A DNA stretch of 22,111 bases from Chrysochromulina parva (Eukaryota > Haptophyta > Prymnesiales > Chrysochromulinaceae): the NCBI GenBank assembly GCA_002887195.1, contig PJAB01000686.1, positions 1-22,111 on the forward strand, read 5' to 3'. Under the pieces are notes generated by a model, which saw nothing but the letters and a program-made list of their open reading frames with translations, was not told the origin of the DNA and did not search any database. Every line of letters starts with the position of its first letter. The stretch's first letter is position 1. Below are positions 1 through 8,800 of this stretch, one piece after another. The position numbers were made by a program, and so were the translations under genes.

Positions 1-21
1 CGTTCGCAAATCGGCATTCAG

Positions 22-642
22 TCACCGCACAAAACCACTAAATCGCCTCGGTCTATTATCGCTGGAGGTACGCACATCCCCAGTTGCTCTGCCGGGACTG
101 CTCTCGTCCGTCTCGAACTCGATCTGCGGCGCAAGGGAAGCCCAAAAGACCGACTCATACTTACGCGTGAATTGCGCGGCGCGCTCCCCACCACTGACTT
201 GCGTGGATCTGGTCTCGGACACGCGTTTGGGTTGCCGCAGCTGCGGCTGCTCTTGGATCGCTGGGCGCAGCGTCGCATTCATCTGCGCCTCGAGCCTCTC
301 AGCAACTGAGCGCCTTGCAGGTATGGCCTTGCGGGTGAGCATGTCACGCCGATATTTGACGTGGCGGCCCGAGCCAGTGCCTGATTGACGGCCAGCTCGC
401 CAACTCGGAACCAAGCTCGTCGGAAGCTGTGCGCGCTCCTCCTCCTCACTACGTGCCGCCTCGACAAAAATCGAGCGCTGCTGCTGCGGCGCATCTGGTT
501 GCAGCATATTGGTTGCAGGCACCAGTGCAGCATCGGCCGCACGATCGAGTGCGTCTCCAAGCCGTTGCTGGGCCCGCAGCAGGCTGCTCGGAGACGGCGC
601 GAAGTTCGAGGCCAGCGAGAGACCGAGCCACGCTTTCAGCAT
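22..642 (-). CDS. Hypothetical protein, 206 aa
   Basis: I do not recognise this protein. The frame opens with a true ATG at 642 and closes with TGA at 22-24, giving 206 residues. The N-terminus (MLKAWLGLSLASNF) is mildly hydrophobic and could be a weak targeting peptide. It is followed by an alanine-rich, probably helical segment (about residues 20-50) and a charged EEEER patch near residue 67. The rest is polar and rich in Arg, Ser and Gln, so it is probably disordered. It lies head to head with the IQ/armadillo gene, 225 bases between the two ATGs, the same arrangement as the DNMT5 and S51-TPR-LRR pair further along. Support is only frame length, an ATG start and placement. The opposite strand also has shorter open frames here, so the gene is plausible but not proven, and it could be one exon of a longer gene. 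Confidence 0.45.
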   Translation of the reverse strand: MLKAWLGLSLASNFAPSPSSLLRAQQRLGDALDRAADAALVPATNMLQPDAPQQQRSIFVEAARSEEEERAQLPTSLVPSWRAGRQSGTGSGRHVKYRRDMLTRKAIPARRSVAERLEAQMNATLRPAIQEQPQLRQPKRVSETRSTQVSGGERAAQFTRKYESVFWASLAPQIEFETDESSPGRATGDVRTSSDNRPRRFSGFVR

Positions 643-867
643 CTTGGAAGCGAAGTGTGAAATTGATGTGTGAAGTCATGATTTACACTTTTGGCATATG
701 CTCGCAGAGCGGGAGATTCTCGTTTCGTTAGACCCAAAATTTGGCACGGTTACGCGCATCGCATTGTGAGCGGCGCGGCGCGCCGGGCCAAAACAAGCTC
801 TAGCTCGCCTCCATCCGCACACGCACGGCCGTGCAGTGGTGTAGGCGCGCCGCTGCCCGGAGGCAGT
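643..867. promoter_or_regulatory. Head-to-head intergenic region, possible bidirectional promoter
   Basis: These 225 bases separate the minus-strand ATG at 642 from the plus-strand ATG at 868 and must hold the 5' leader of the IQ/armadillo gene. I see no clear TATA box. A short upstream frame (698-769, 23 codons plus stop) begins with an ATG in the plus-strand leader and ends about 100 bases before the main ATG. It could lower translation of the main frame if it lies within the transcript. Confidence 0.4.
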
Positions 868-3800
868 ATGCCGCCTGCTACTAATCCGGCAGGCAAACGA
901 GCTCAGCAGCCCGCCGCTCATCTACCTGGCGGAAAAACTCAACCGCGGCAAAAGAGCGTCCAGGGGAGCATTCCGGCCGCACGCCCAGAAGAGAATGTGA
1001 GCTTGCCGCCCATAAGAGAGTATGACACGGCCATCGAGTTCAATGATGCCGATTTTGGGTGGGAGCCTCGATGGGTTGCACCAGTGAATGGCTCGATCAT
1101 TGATGGGGTGCCACGATCGTGGATGAAGCCATACACGCTGCCATACCAATTGCCGTGTTCCATTCCTCCGCTCGACATGGTTACCATCAGGAAAACATCT
1201 ATGTTCGTGTTGAGTCCAGGAGCGCTTGCTTCGATGTTTCGACTTCCCGAGAGTGGGACTCCTGTCATCGGCCCATCCTGGACGTTTGAGGTGTTCCCCG
1301 ACCCCGACAATCCTGATCCCGTGAACAAGCCAGAGGACGGCGAAGAGAAAGAAGAAGAGAAAGTACATGAGAAAGCAGAGAACGGAGCGAAAGATAAGGG
1401 GGGTGAGAAGGGTGAGAAGGGTGAGAAGGGTGAGAAGGGTGAGAAGGGACCCGCCGAGGCGCTGGCGGAGGCACTCACAGTCGCCAATGCATCGGCCGAC
1501 GGCAGCGCCTCCGAGCCGGCCGACAAGGCAGCTGAGGCCTCAACGACATCGCCCGAGCTGACGCAGGACGATCTCAAGCTTCTGGACGAGAAGGCAGAGA
1601 AGGCGAAGCACGCCACATCGGCAAAGCTCGCAAAGCAGGCCGCAATGAAGGGTGACCTGAGAGCGAAGAGGCAGTCAGCGCAGCTGGCCAAGGACGCCAA
1701 GGCCGCCGCCGTTGTTGCGCTCCGCGAGGAAAAACGGAAGATCCAGGCCGCCACCCGCATCCAAGCCGTCCAACGCCGACGTGTTGCAAAGCAGGAGGTG
1801 CGGAGCATTCGGAGGGAATTGTGGGCCCGCAGCGTCTTGAAGAAGGGCATCATCCTGTGGCGAGAACGAGGCAGGCGCAGGCTCGAGAAGCTAGCAAAAG
1901 AGCAAGAGTTGGAACGGCAACAACGTGAGCGACGGGCGCAGGAGGCGGAAGCGCGTCGTTTGGCAAAGGAGGAGGCCGCGAGGCTGAAGGAAGAGCGTGA
2001 GAAGGAGGAGGCGGCTGCGCCAGGTGGCGCACGGAGGAAAGCAAAGTTGAAGAACATGATCGACCGAACCCTCGAGGAGCAGAAGCGGCAGAAGCAGCGC
2101 GAAAAGACCGCTCTCGCTGCAAAGGATGCGGCCAGACGTGCGCAGGAGGAGGTGATCGAGGCAATGAAGCGCCAAGTAGAGCTGCGGGAGGCGGCGCTTC
2201 GCAAGCAGGAGGAAGATGCGAAGCGGCAACAGGATGAGAAGATTGCCAGGGAAGCGCAGGAAGCGCAGGACGAACTCGTGGCCTTTGAGGAGGCTACGGC
2301 CGCCGTTCACGGCTTTGTCAAGGGCCTTCAGTCCATGGCCTTTATGGGCGATGAGCAGAGAGAACAAATACGCGTTGCCGGTGGCATCCAGCCCCTCGTC
2401 TCGATGCTCAGCGATACCAATAACGACCAAGCCGCGGCCGTGGCCCTAAGCCACGTCTGCCAGGACAACCAACAAAATTGTGCCGTGGTCCTGGAGACCG
2501 GCGGCTTTGCACCGCTCTTCGCGCTCGCAGACGAGTCTCGAAAGACCCTAGCAGGGCACGGCGAGATGGGGGGCAAGGAAGGGCGCAAAACTGGTCGCAA
2601 GACGGGTCGCAAGACGGGCCGCACCACAAGCCGAAGTAGCGGGGGAGCAGGGGAGGTGAAAGTAGATCCTGAGCAGGAGCGCCGTGATCACAAGCGTATC
2701 ATCATCGCGGCCACCAACATCGCGCGCTGGCCAAACCGGAAGTGCCAGGACGCTGTTCGTGAGGGCGCCGGCATTTCGCTGCTCGTGAGTTTGCTGCCGG
2801 GTGGGCCGGACAATGATGTAACAGCCGCGGCCATCCAGGCTCTGCGGCAGGTGACCTTCGAAAATTTGGCCAACAGCGACGCGATACGAGAAGCTGGGGG
2901 CATCCGTTGGTTGATCTTGCTTCTGACCGCGAGGCATGCGCATCCTGTCGCGATCGATGCTGCAGCAACGCTTGCCCAAATCTGCGTCGGCAACCCTACC
3001 AACCAAGACGCAATTCACGAGGCTGGTGGCACTCGCTCACTGATCGGATTCCTCTCGGCAGACGTCAAGTCTCAGGGCCTCATTTGGGCTGCACGTGGCC
3101 TTGCAAACCTGTCGCGAGACAACAGCACCAACCGCACCTACATCTCGGAGCAGCAAGGCGTCATTGCGCGGCTTGTGGACTTGCTGAGCGTGGGCCCAAC
3201 ATCCGAGGGCGCGCATTGCGCGGCAGACGTTCTGCGCTGCCTCATGACTGGTCACGATGATCGTGTCGCCGTCGCAGTACTCGCAGCGCTTCGTCGGCAG
3301 GGCGTGGGCCTGGGCCCTGATGCTACATTCGCCTTGTCCGAAGCGTTTCCCGAGCTGCTTCAAGGCCTGGCACATGCTGTAGAGATGAGGCTTGCGGCGT
3401 CCATGAAGAGAGGCACCGATCGAGCTCTTGTTCAAATGGCCTTGAACGACGCATTCTCTCTGGGAATGCCAGAGGAGATGTTATCCCAGGCACAGCAATG
3501 GCTGGACTCAATGGAGGCCGCGCGCGCTGAGGCCATCGCGGCACGAAAGCTGCTGGCTCGAGTCAAGAAGGATGCGAATAAAAAGGGTGGAAAGAAAGCG
3601 GGTGACAAGGACAGGGCGGCAGGGCCGGAATCGCCTTCCAAAGCCGAGATGGACGGATCTCATGGATCTCGGGGTGACGAGCAGAGTACGCGCCAACCAC
3701 CACATGATGAGCAGCAGGGCGCGCCAGGAGAGAACCCCAAGGATAGCGACGCAATGGAGGGCGGTGCAGGAGAGGATGCAGGAGAGGATGCAGGAGAGGA

Positions 3801-4272
3801 GTCGGTGCAGGAGAAGAATAAGGGCCGAGTCAAAGACGGCAGGACGAAAGACGGCGGCTCGAAAGACGGCGGCTCGAAAGACGGCGGCTCTGGCACTGGC
3901 CTCCAGCAGACCCAACCAAACGTTGCGTCGTCCGCCGCGCTGACAGCACTTCTGGAGTCGCAACAGCGCCTCGCCGCCGAGTTGGCTTCCCTGCAGCTCG
4001 CGGCGGCCGCGGCGCAGCGTGCCGCGCGCGTGGCGGCGAAGGAGCGCAAGGAGCGCTCACGCAGTGGTCACGCCATTACGCCGAGTCAGCGGCGGGAGCG
4101 ATTGGCGACAACGGTTGCCGCCAGAAGCACCCGCCGAGGCAGTGTCGAGTCAGCTAATACGAGCGACGATCTCCATTCTCAGGTGGGCGACGAGTCTTTT
4201 ACGTTGCTAGCGTTGCCGTCGTCCCCCGAGAAGATCTCTCCAGGTGCTCAGACCTTTCTGTCTGGTATCTAA
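868..4272 (+). CDS. IQ-motif and armadillo-repeat protein, 1134 aa
   Basis: This is a long single-exon gene. The frame is open from 691, but the first in-frame ATG is at 868, which I take as the start; TAA is at 4270-4272. The N-terminal ~150 residues are globular-looking and unrecognised. A charged Lys/Glu stretch with five GEK-type units follows (residues ~179-193), then an IQ motif at about 292-309 (IQAATRIQAVQRRR), a predicted calmodulin or EF-hand ligand site. A long Arg/Glu/Lys/Ala coiled coil spans ~330-475. Armadillo-type helical repeats run from about 485 to 810, with the typical 'eaGGi..Lv.LL' signature (GGIQPLVSML, GAGISLLVSLLP, GGIRWLILLL, GGTRSLIGFL, QGVIARLVDLL). The first ARM block is interrupted by a basic insert (GRKTGRKTGRKTGR). 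The C-terminus is low-complexity with a short Ala-rich coil. Proteins of this build usually act as scaffolds, often linked to cytoskeleton or cilia; the exact role here is unknown. Confidence 0.85.
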   Translation: MPPATNPAGKRAQQPAAHLPGGKTQPRQKSVQGSIPAARPEENVSLPPIREYDTAIEFNDADFGWEPRWVAPVNGSIIDGVPRSWMKPYTLPYQLPCSIPPLDMVTIRKTSMFVLSPGALASMFRLPESGTPVIGPSWTFEVFPDPDNPDPVNKPEDGEEKEEEKVHEKAENGAKDKGGEKGEKGEKGEKGEKGPAEALAEALTVANASADGSASEPADKAAEASTTSPELTQDDLKLLDEKAEKAKHATSAKLAKQAAMKGDLRAKRQSAQLAKDAKAAAVVALREEKRKIQAATRIQAVQRRRVAKQEVRSIRRELWARSVLKKGIILWRERGRRRLEKLAKEQELERQQRERRAQEAEARRLAKEEAARLKEEREKEEAAAPGGARRKAKLKNMIDRTLEEQKRQKQREKTALAAKDAARRAQEEVIEAMKRQVELREAALRKQEEDAKRQQDEKIAREAQEAQDELVAFEEATAAVHGFVKGLQSMAFMGDEQREQIRVAGGIQPLVSMLSDTNNDQAAAVALSHVCQDNQQNCAVVLETGGFAPLFALADESRKTLAGHGEMGGKEGRKTGRKTGRKTGRTTSRSSGGAGEVKVDPEQERRDHKRIIIAATNIARWPNRKCQDAVREGAGISLLVSLLPGGPDNDVTAAAIQALRQVTFENLANSDAIREAGGIRWLILLLTARHAHPVAIDAAATLAQICVGNPTNQDAIHEAGGTRSLIGFLSADVKSQGLIWAARGLANLSRDNSTNRTYISEQQGVIARLVDLLSVGPTSEGAHCAADVLRCLMTGHDDRVAVAVLAALRRQGVGLGPDATFALSEAFPELLQGLAHAVEMRLAASMKRGTDRALVQMALNDAFSLGMPEEMLSQAQQWLDSMEAARAEAIAARKLLARVKKDANKKGGKKAGDKDRAAGPESPSKAEMDGSHGSRGDEQSTRQPPHDEQQGAPGENPKDSDAMEGGAGEDAGEDAGEESVQEKNKGRVKDGRTKDGGSKDGGSKDGGSGTGLQQTQPNVASSAALTALLESQQRLAAELASLQLAAAAAQRAARVAAKERKERSRSGHAITPSQRRERLATTVAARSTRRGSVESANTSDDLHSQVGDESFTLLALPSSPEKISPGAQTFLSGI
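1402..1446 (+). repeat. In-frame 9-bp tandem repeat
   Basis: Five perfect copies of GGTGAGAAG sit in frame inside the IQ/armadillo gene and encode alternating Gly-Glu-Lys units in a disordered linker. The 9-bp unit preserves frame, so copy number can vary without breaking the gene. Confidence 0.95.
3850..3891 (+). repeat. In-frame 15-bp tandem repeat in C-terminal linker
   Basis: Almost three copies of a 15-bp unit encode KDGGS-type repeats. A related, more diverged unit precedes them, and an 11-residue AGEDAGEDAGE segment at about 3766-3798 is a second short coding repeat in the same disordered C-terminal region of the armadillo protein. Confidence 0.85.
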
Positions 4273-4397
4273 ATCGTGGTGTTATAATCACCCATTCTAC
4301 GAAATAGGATCTCCATGATTCAAACAAAGAAGTACTGAGAGAAGAGATACAATCATTGCTGTGAATGTGAAGAAATCGCGTCGCCCTGGGCAAACAC

Positions 4398-5171
4398 ATG
4401 GCCGATGAGGACAAGCTGGGCGAGCTGAAGAGCCTCCTTGCTTGCACGAAACCTGCCGGCCTTCCGTGCCTTATTTATGCCTTTGGATCGGTGGATCGCT
4501 GCCTCCGCTGCTTCCTGCGCGCCATTGACGGCAACGCTGCCAAAGCAGCTGCGCGCATTGAGACCACGCTGGCCTTTCGGAGGGAGCAGCGCCTCGATGA
4601 GTATGCGTGCAGGGCCGACTTGGAGAAGGCCTTTGAGTCGCACCCGCTGCGTGGACACCTGCCAGTGGCCTTTGCCGGCACGGCTCCCGATGGCACCATC
4701 ATTCAGTATGCGCGGATGCGAAGTATGAACATGCGCGAGCTCGTTGCTGCGTCGAATGAAGGCGAGCTGCGCCGATTGGTGGCCCTCTGGCTCGAGTGTG
4801 CGCTGCAGCTGCAGGGCGAGAGCACCCGAGAGCGTGGCGAGCCTTGCAAGGGAACGTACGACGTCTACGACATGAAGGACACGAATATGTGGAGCCTCCT
4901 GTGGGATGCGAAGGAGACGAGGCATGTCATCGGGCCCGTGCTTTCGATGGGCGAGGCGCACTTTCCTGAGAACCTGTGCAAGTGCTTCGTCATCAACGCC
5001 TCCTCCCTCTTCGGCGCGATCTGGAAGATTGCGACGCCCTTCTTGTCACAGCGCACAGTGGACAAGGTGTCGATTTCGTCCAGCGTGCCCACGGAGCTGG
5101 TGAACGTTCTCGGCGGGCCGACCAAGGTGCACGAGATGATGGCGAGCGTGCCCGAGAGCAGCGGCGCCTGA
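4398..5171 (+). CDS. CRAL-TRIO / Sec14-like lipid-transfer domain protein, 257 aa
   Basis: Sec14-type proteins bind phosphatidylinositol, phosphatidylcholine or other hydrophobic ligands and exchange them between membranes. The N-terminal helical CRAL-TRIO-N part is seen at residues ~25-75 (RCFLRAIDGNAAKAAARIETTLAFRRE, the family 'LLRFLRAR...a...l..t..WR' pattern). The lipid-binding domain covers ~85-235, and its diagnostic late block is PENLCKCFVINASSLFGAIWKIATPFL (the family 'yPErl....iiNaP.lF...w.iikpfL') followed by a TVDKVSI strand. The protein is short: only the lipid domain with little else, so it is probably a soluble single-domain member. The ATG at 4398 follows the armadillo stop by 125 bases on the same strand. 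No intron is needed. The ligand cannot be told from the sequence. Confidence 0.88.
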   Translation: MADEDKLGELKSLLACTKPAGLPCLIYAFGSVDRCLRCFLRAIDGNAAKAAARIETTLAFRREQRLDEYACRADLEKAFESHPLRGHLPVAFAGTAPDGTIIQYARMRSMNMRELVAASNEGELRRLVALWLECALQLQGESTRERGEPCKGTYDVYDMKDTNMWSLLWDAKETRHVIGPVLSMGEAHFPENLCKCFVINASSLFGAIWKIATPFLSQRTVDKVSISSSVPTELVNVLGGPTKVHEMMASVPESSGA

Positions 5172-5831
5172 CGAATTCGTCCTTCGCTGCGCCGTTAAAC
5201 TCTCCGCGTTCCCTAAATATAATCGGTCGTCGCGTTCCACGTTGACGTTAGGCGTACTGTACTGTTCGCTTTACCTGACGCTTTACCTTACCGGTACAAA
5301 GCGGTACGGTTACGCGCCTCGCGCGCCCACGGATCATTCTTCACCACACGACGCGGCCGCCCCGGCCGATTTTCCGAAACGATAGACGAAGCGAATACGC
5401 CACAAGCGACAAGGCCATCCTCGACGCTCGCATCAAGTGCATCATGCCCACAGCACATTCAATCAACCCCTCCCGCTCATGGTCTGCATTCCGCCTGACC
5501 GTTCCCCGCTCGTCGCTGCCATCGCCGCCTGCATCCGTCGCGGCTCGAGATCGCCCCTCGCGGTCATTCTCATCCGCGTCGACGCTCACCACGGCGCACT
5601 CGCTCACCACGGCGTTCGAGACCCAGCTGCTCCTGATTCGAGCGACGCCCTGTCTCCTCACAGGCACCCTGGTGCTGCCTGGTGGCTCTTCCGCCCCCTC
5701 GCCTGCCGTCTCCCCACCACCAAATAGCAAAGTTTCGTCATTAGTACCGGTAGACGCCGTCTCGGTGTAAGATAAAACGTAAACGGGGTGTGACCCCTGC
5801 GCACTCATCAAGGGGCGCCTCCCAAGCCGCC
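5172..5831. other. Convergent intergenic region
   Basis: These 660 bases separate two convergent genes and should contain both 3' untranslated regions. The first part (5172-5340) is AT-richer and carries ACCGGT/GGTAC motifs, including CTTACCGGTAC near 5286; a further GTACCGGTA lies near 5744. Open frames here (for example 5437-5770) have biased, repetitive translations with no recognisable domain. I do not call a gene. Confidence 0.6.
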
Positions 5832-8800
5832 TCACTCGATGGGTCTCACCTTGTCGCCGCTGGCTGCGCTGGCAAGTAGCACCTCTGCGTCGGCCGCACG
5901 CCGGTCACGAAAGATGTCCTCATCGATCGAATTTGCGACAAGGAAGCGGTAGAGCTGCACCGTGCGGCTCTGGCCGTATCGGCGAACGCGCCCGACTGCC
6001 TGCGTGTCGCAGGACGTGTACTCTTGCTGCGAGCCCACGAGCAACGGATGAACGAAAATCGCGTGCGAGGCGGCCGTCAAGTTGGCACCCGCCGCCGACT
6101 CGTCGCGCAGGTTGAGCAGCAGCACGCGCGGCTCTCCCGCCTTGAGCTCCAGCTGCTGGAAGTTGTCAATGATGCTCGAGCGCTGTAGCGGCGTACCCAC
6201 AAGCATCACGGCGGCCACCTTTTGCTCCTTGAGTGCGTCGGCCACCTGATGAGGGGGAGCGCAATCAGAGGCAATCAGAGGCACTCAGAGGCACTCAGAT
6301 GCAATCAGATGCAGTCAGAGGCAGTCAGAGGCACACTCAGAGGCGCTCAGAAGCACTTGGAGGTACTCAAGGGCACTCGAGAGCACTCGTGAGCACTCAA
6401 GGGCGAGTCGGCCACCTTGAGGAGAAGGTCTGGCAATCAGAGGCACTCAGAGGCACTCAGAAGCAATCAGAGGCAGTCGGCCACCTTGAGGAGAAGGTCT
6501 GGGAATTGAACGAAGATGAGCACTCGTTCCTCGGACGGCAGGCTCTTGACCAGCCGTACGATAGACGCAAGCTTCACTCCATACGAGGTCGAGCCTGCCT
6601 GCGCCGAGGCACCCTTTGCAGAGCTCACCTCGTTGCCGAGCTCCGCGACGGAGATGACGCACGAGGGATGCGCGGGCGCCTTGCACCCGGGCTTGATGCA
6701 CATCTGCTCGGCCGCCGCACGGAACATGGCGTCATACTCGCCCACGTGACCACAGCACGAGAGCAGCCCGTGCGCCTTGCCCTTGCCCCCAAACTTGCCC
6801 ACGGCGTCGGTGGGATCCATCTGGAGCTTGCGCACATTCTCAAAGAAGCGGAGAGAGCGCACTCGCCCGGTGACCTCCTTGGTGAGTCGTCGGAGCAGGT
6901 GCACCTGGTCGCGCGTCCACGCCATCTTGTCCTTGAGATTCTTCTCCTTCTCGGAGATCTTCACCTGGGGAGAGGAAGGGGGGGAAGCAATCAGATGCCA
7001 TCCGAAGCCATCTAAGGCGCACACTGGAGGCCATCCGAGACCATCAGCCACTCCAGATCGAGTCTTTCGTCTTCATCGCACCTTCTTGTCGACCGCGGGT
7101 GCGAGGCCCTGCTTGACGAGAGGCCCGAGGAGCTCATTCGCCTCCTCGTCACCGCAGTCGAGGATCTCGGTGCTCTGCCAGAGCTTGAACGAGAGACCTG
7201 GCGAGCACCGAAGAGCGTATTCCTTGTGCTTGTCGCTCATGCCCTTGGTCGGGAACTCGCTCTCGAATTTCGCGATGCAATTGCGCGCGAAGGTCACCTG
7301 CTTGACGAGCTCGGCGGTGCATGCATCGAGCTGCTCCTTGCGCATCGCGATGATCGCGTCGCACGCGGCGGTGGCCGTCTTGGCCTTGCCCTCCATGTCG
7401 AAGTGCGCGCACCGCTTGAGCAGAGCCTCCTCAGGGCACGACGAGCCCGAGAGCACTTGCGCGAGGCGCGACTCGCGGTCATTCTCGGACTTGCACTTGG
7501 CCTTGATCGTCTTGTGGTTGTTCTTCATGTCGAGCGCCTCGAGGTGGTTCTGGAGCTCGACGTAGAGCGCGCGCTCCGCCGCAGGCAGCGCGATGCGCAC
7601 CGCCTGCTCGCGCCATGGGATCTCGTCAATCTCGGCGATATTCTGGCGCACGAAGAGGTCGAGGAACTGTTGGGCGGTCGCATGACGCTCCGCGTACCAC
7701 GCGGGCGTGTGCACGTCGCGAAAGAATTGGAAGCGCTCGACGGATGTGAGCGACAACCTTTCAGACTTGGTCAGGTCGGTCGCGTCCGCCGATCCGAGGC
7801 GTAGCCCGAGCCACTGCGCCGTCTCATTGACCGCCGCGAAGCCCGAGATGTCGGGCGTGCCCGAGAGGACCCAGCGTGCACTCGCCTGGAGCCCGTTCAC
7901 GATGGCGATCACATCGCGCTCCTTGTTGTACGTGTACTCATCCACCACGAGCCGATTCCAATAGAAGAGCTCGAGGGGCGCCGCCTTGAGCGACGTGTAG
8001 TCCTTGTCAGCTTTGCCTTGGAAGAGGCCCCAGGGATCGGCCTCCTCTGCCTCCTCGATAGTCTTGGTGAGCTTAGGGGCAGCTGCCTTCTTCTTGGGCG
8101 GCGCCTTCTTGCGCTTCTTGCCGGCGCCACCGTCCTCGTCCTCGTCGTCCTCGTCGTCCTCGTTGTCCTCGTCGTCCTCGTCCTCCTCCTCGTCCTCCTC
8201 CTCATCCTCCTCCTCCTCCTCCTCCTCCTCCTCCTCCTCCTCCTCCTCGTCTTCCTCCTCAACCTCGAGCTCCTCGTCCTCCTCAACCTTGGCCTTCTTG
8301 GCGCCCGCACCGCCCGCCTTGGCCGCCTTCTTCTCGGCTGCATACGTGGCCTTCTTGCCCTTGAGTCCGACCGCCAGCCCGACGCCCTCGAGCTGCAAGC
8401 CCGAGGCCAGCCGCTTCTGCATGTTGCCGAGCTTCGCGGCGCCCCCCCCGCGCCCGCACTCGCGTGCCGCCTTGCGCCGCGCCTGCCCGCCTTTGACGGC
8501 CTGGCGTGCCTCAGCGACCCCCTGTGCGCCGGCCGCCAGACGCGCGGCCTGCTCCTGCAGCCGCTCAGTCGCGCTGGCGTACGCGGCTCCAAAGTGGCGC
8601 ATGTTGGTCTTCGAATGTGGCAGCGCATCGGCCCCGGCGAGGTTGGCGAGGCGCGCAAAGTACAGGTCGTTCCGCAGGAGCGTGATCGAAGCCACGACCA
8701 CGTCGACCGCCTGAAGGTCGTGGATGGACAGCTTGTTGATGTCCGCCATCGTGGCGATCGTGACGCACTTGAGCGCGCCGCCCGAGAACTTATGCACCTC

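Noticed and set aside
939..2204. 421-residue minus-strand frame rich in Ser and Ala
   Set aside because: Antisense shadow of the armadillo gene's charged coiled coil.
5437..5770. Two overlapping plus-strand frames between convergent genes
   Set aside because: Ser/Pro/His-rich translation without domain features; more likely 3' untranslated or spacer DNA.
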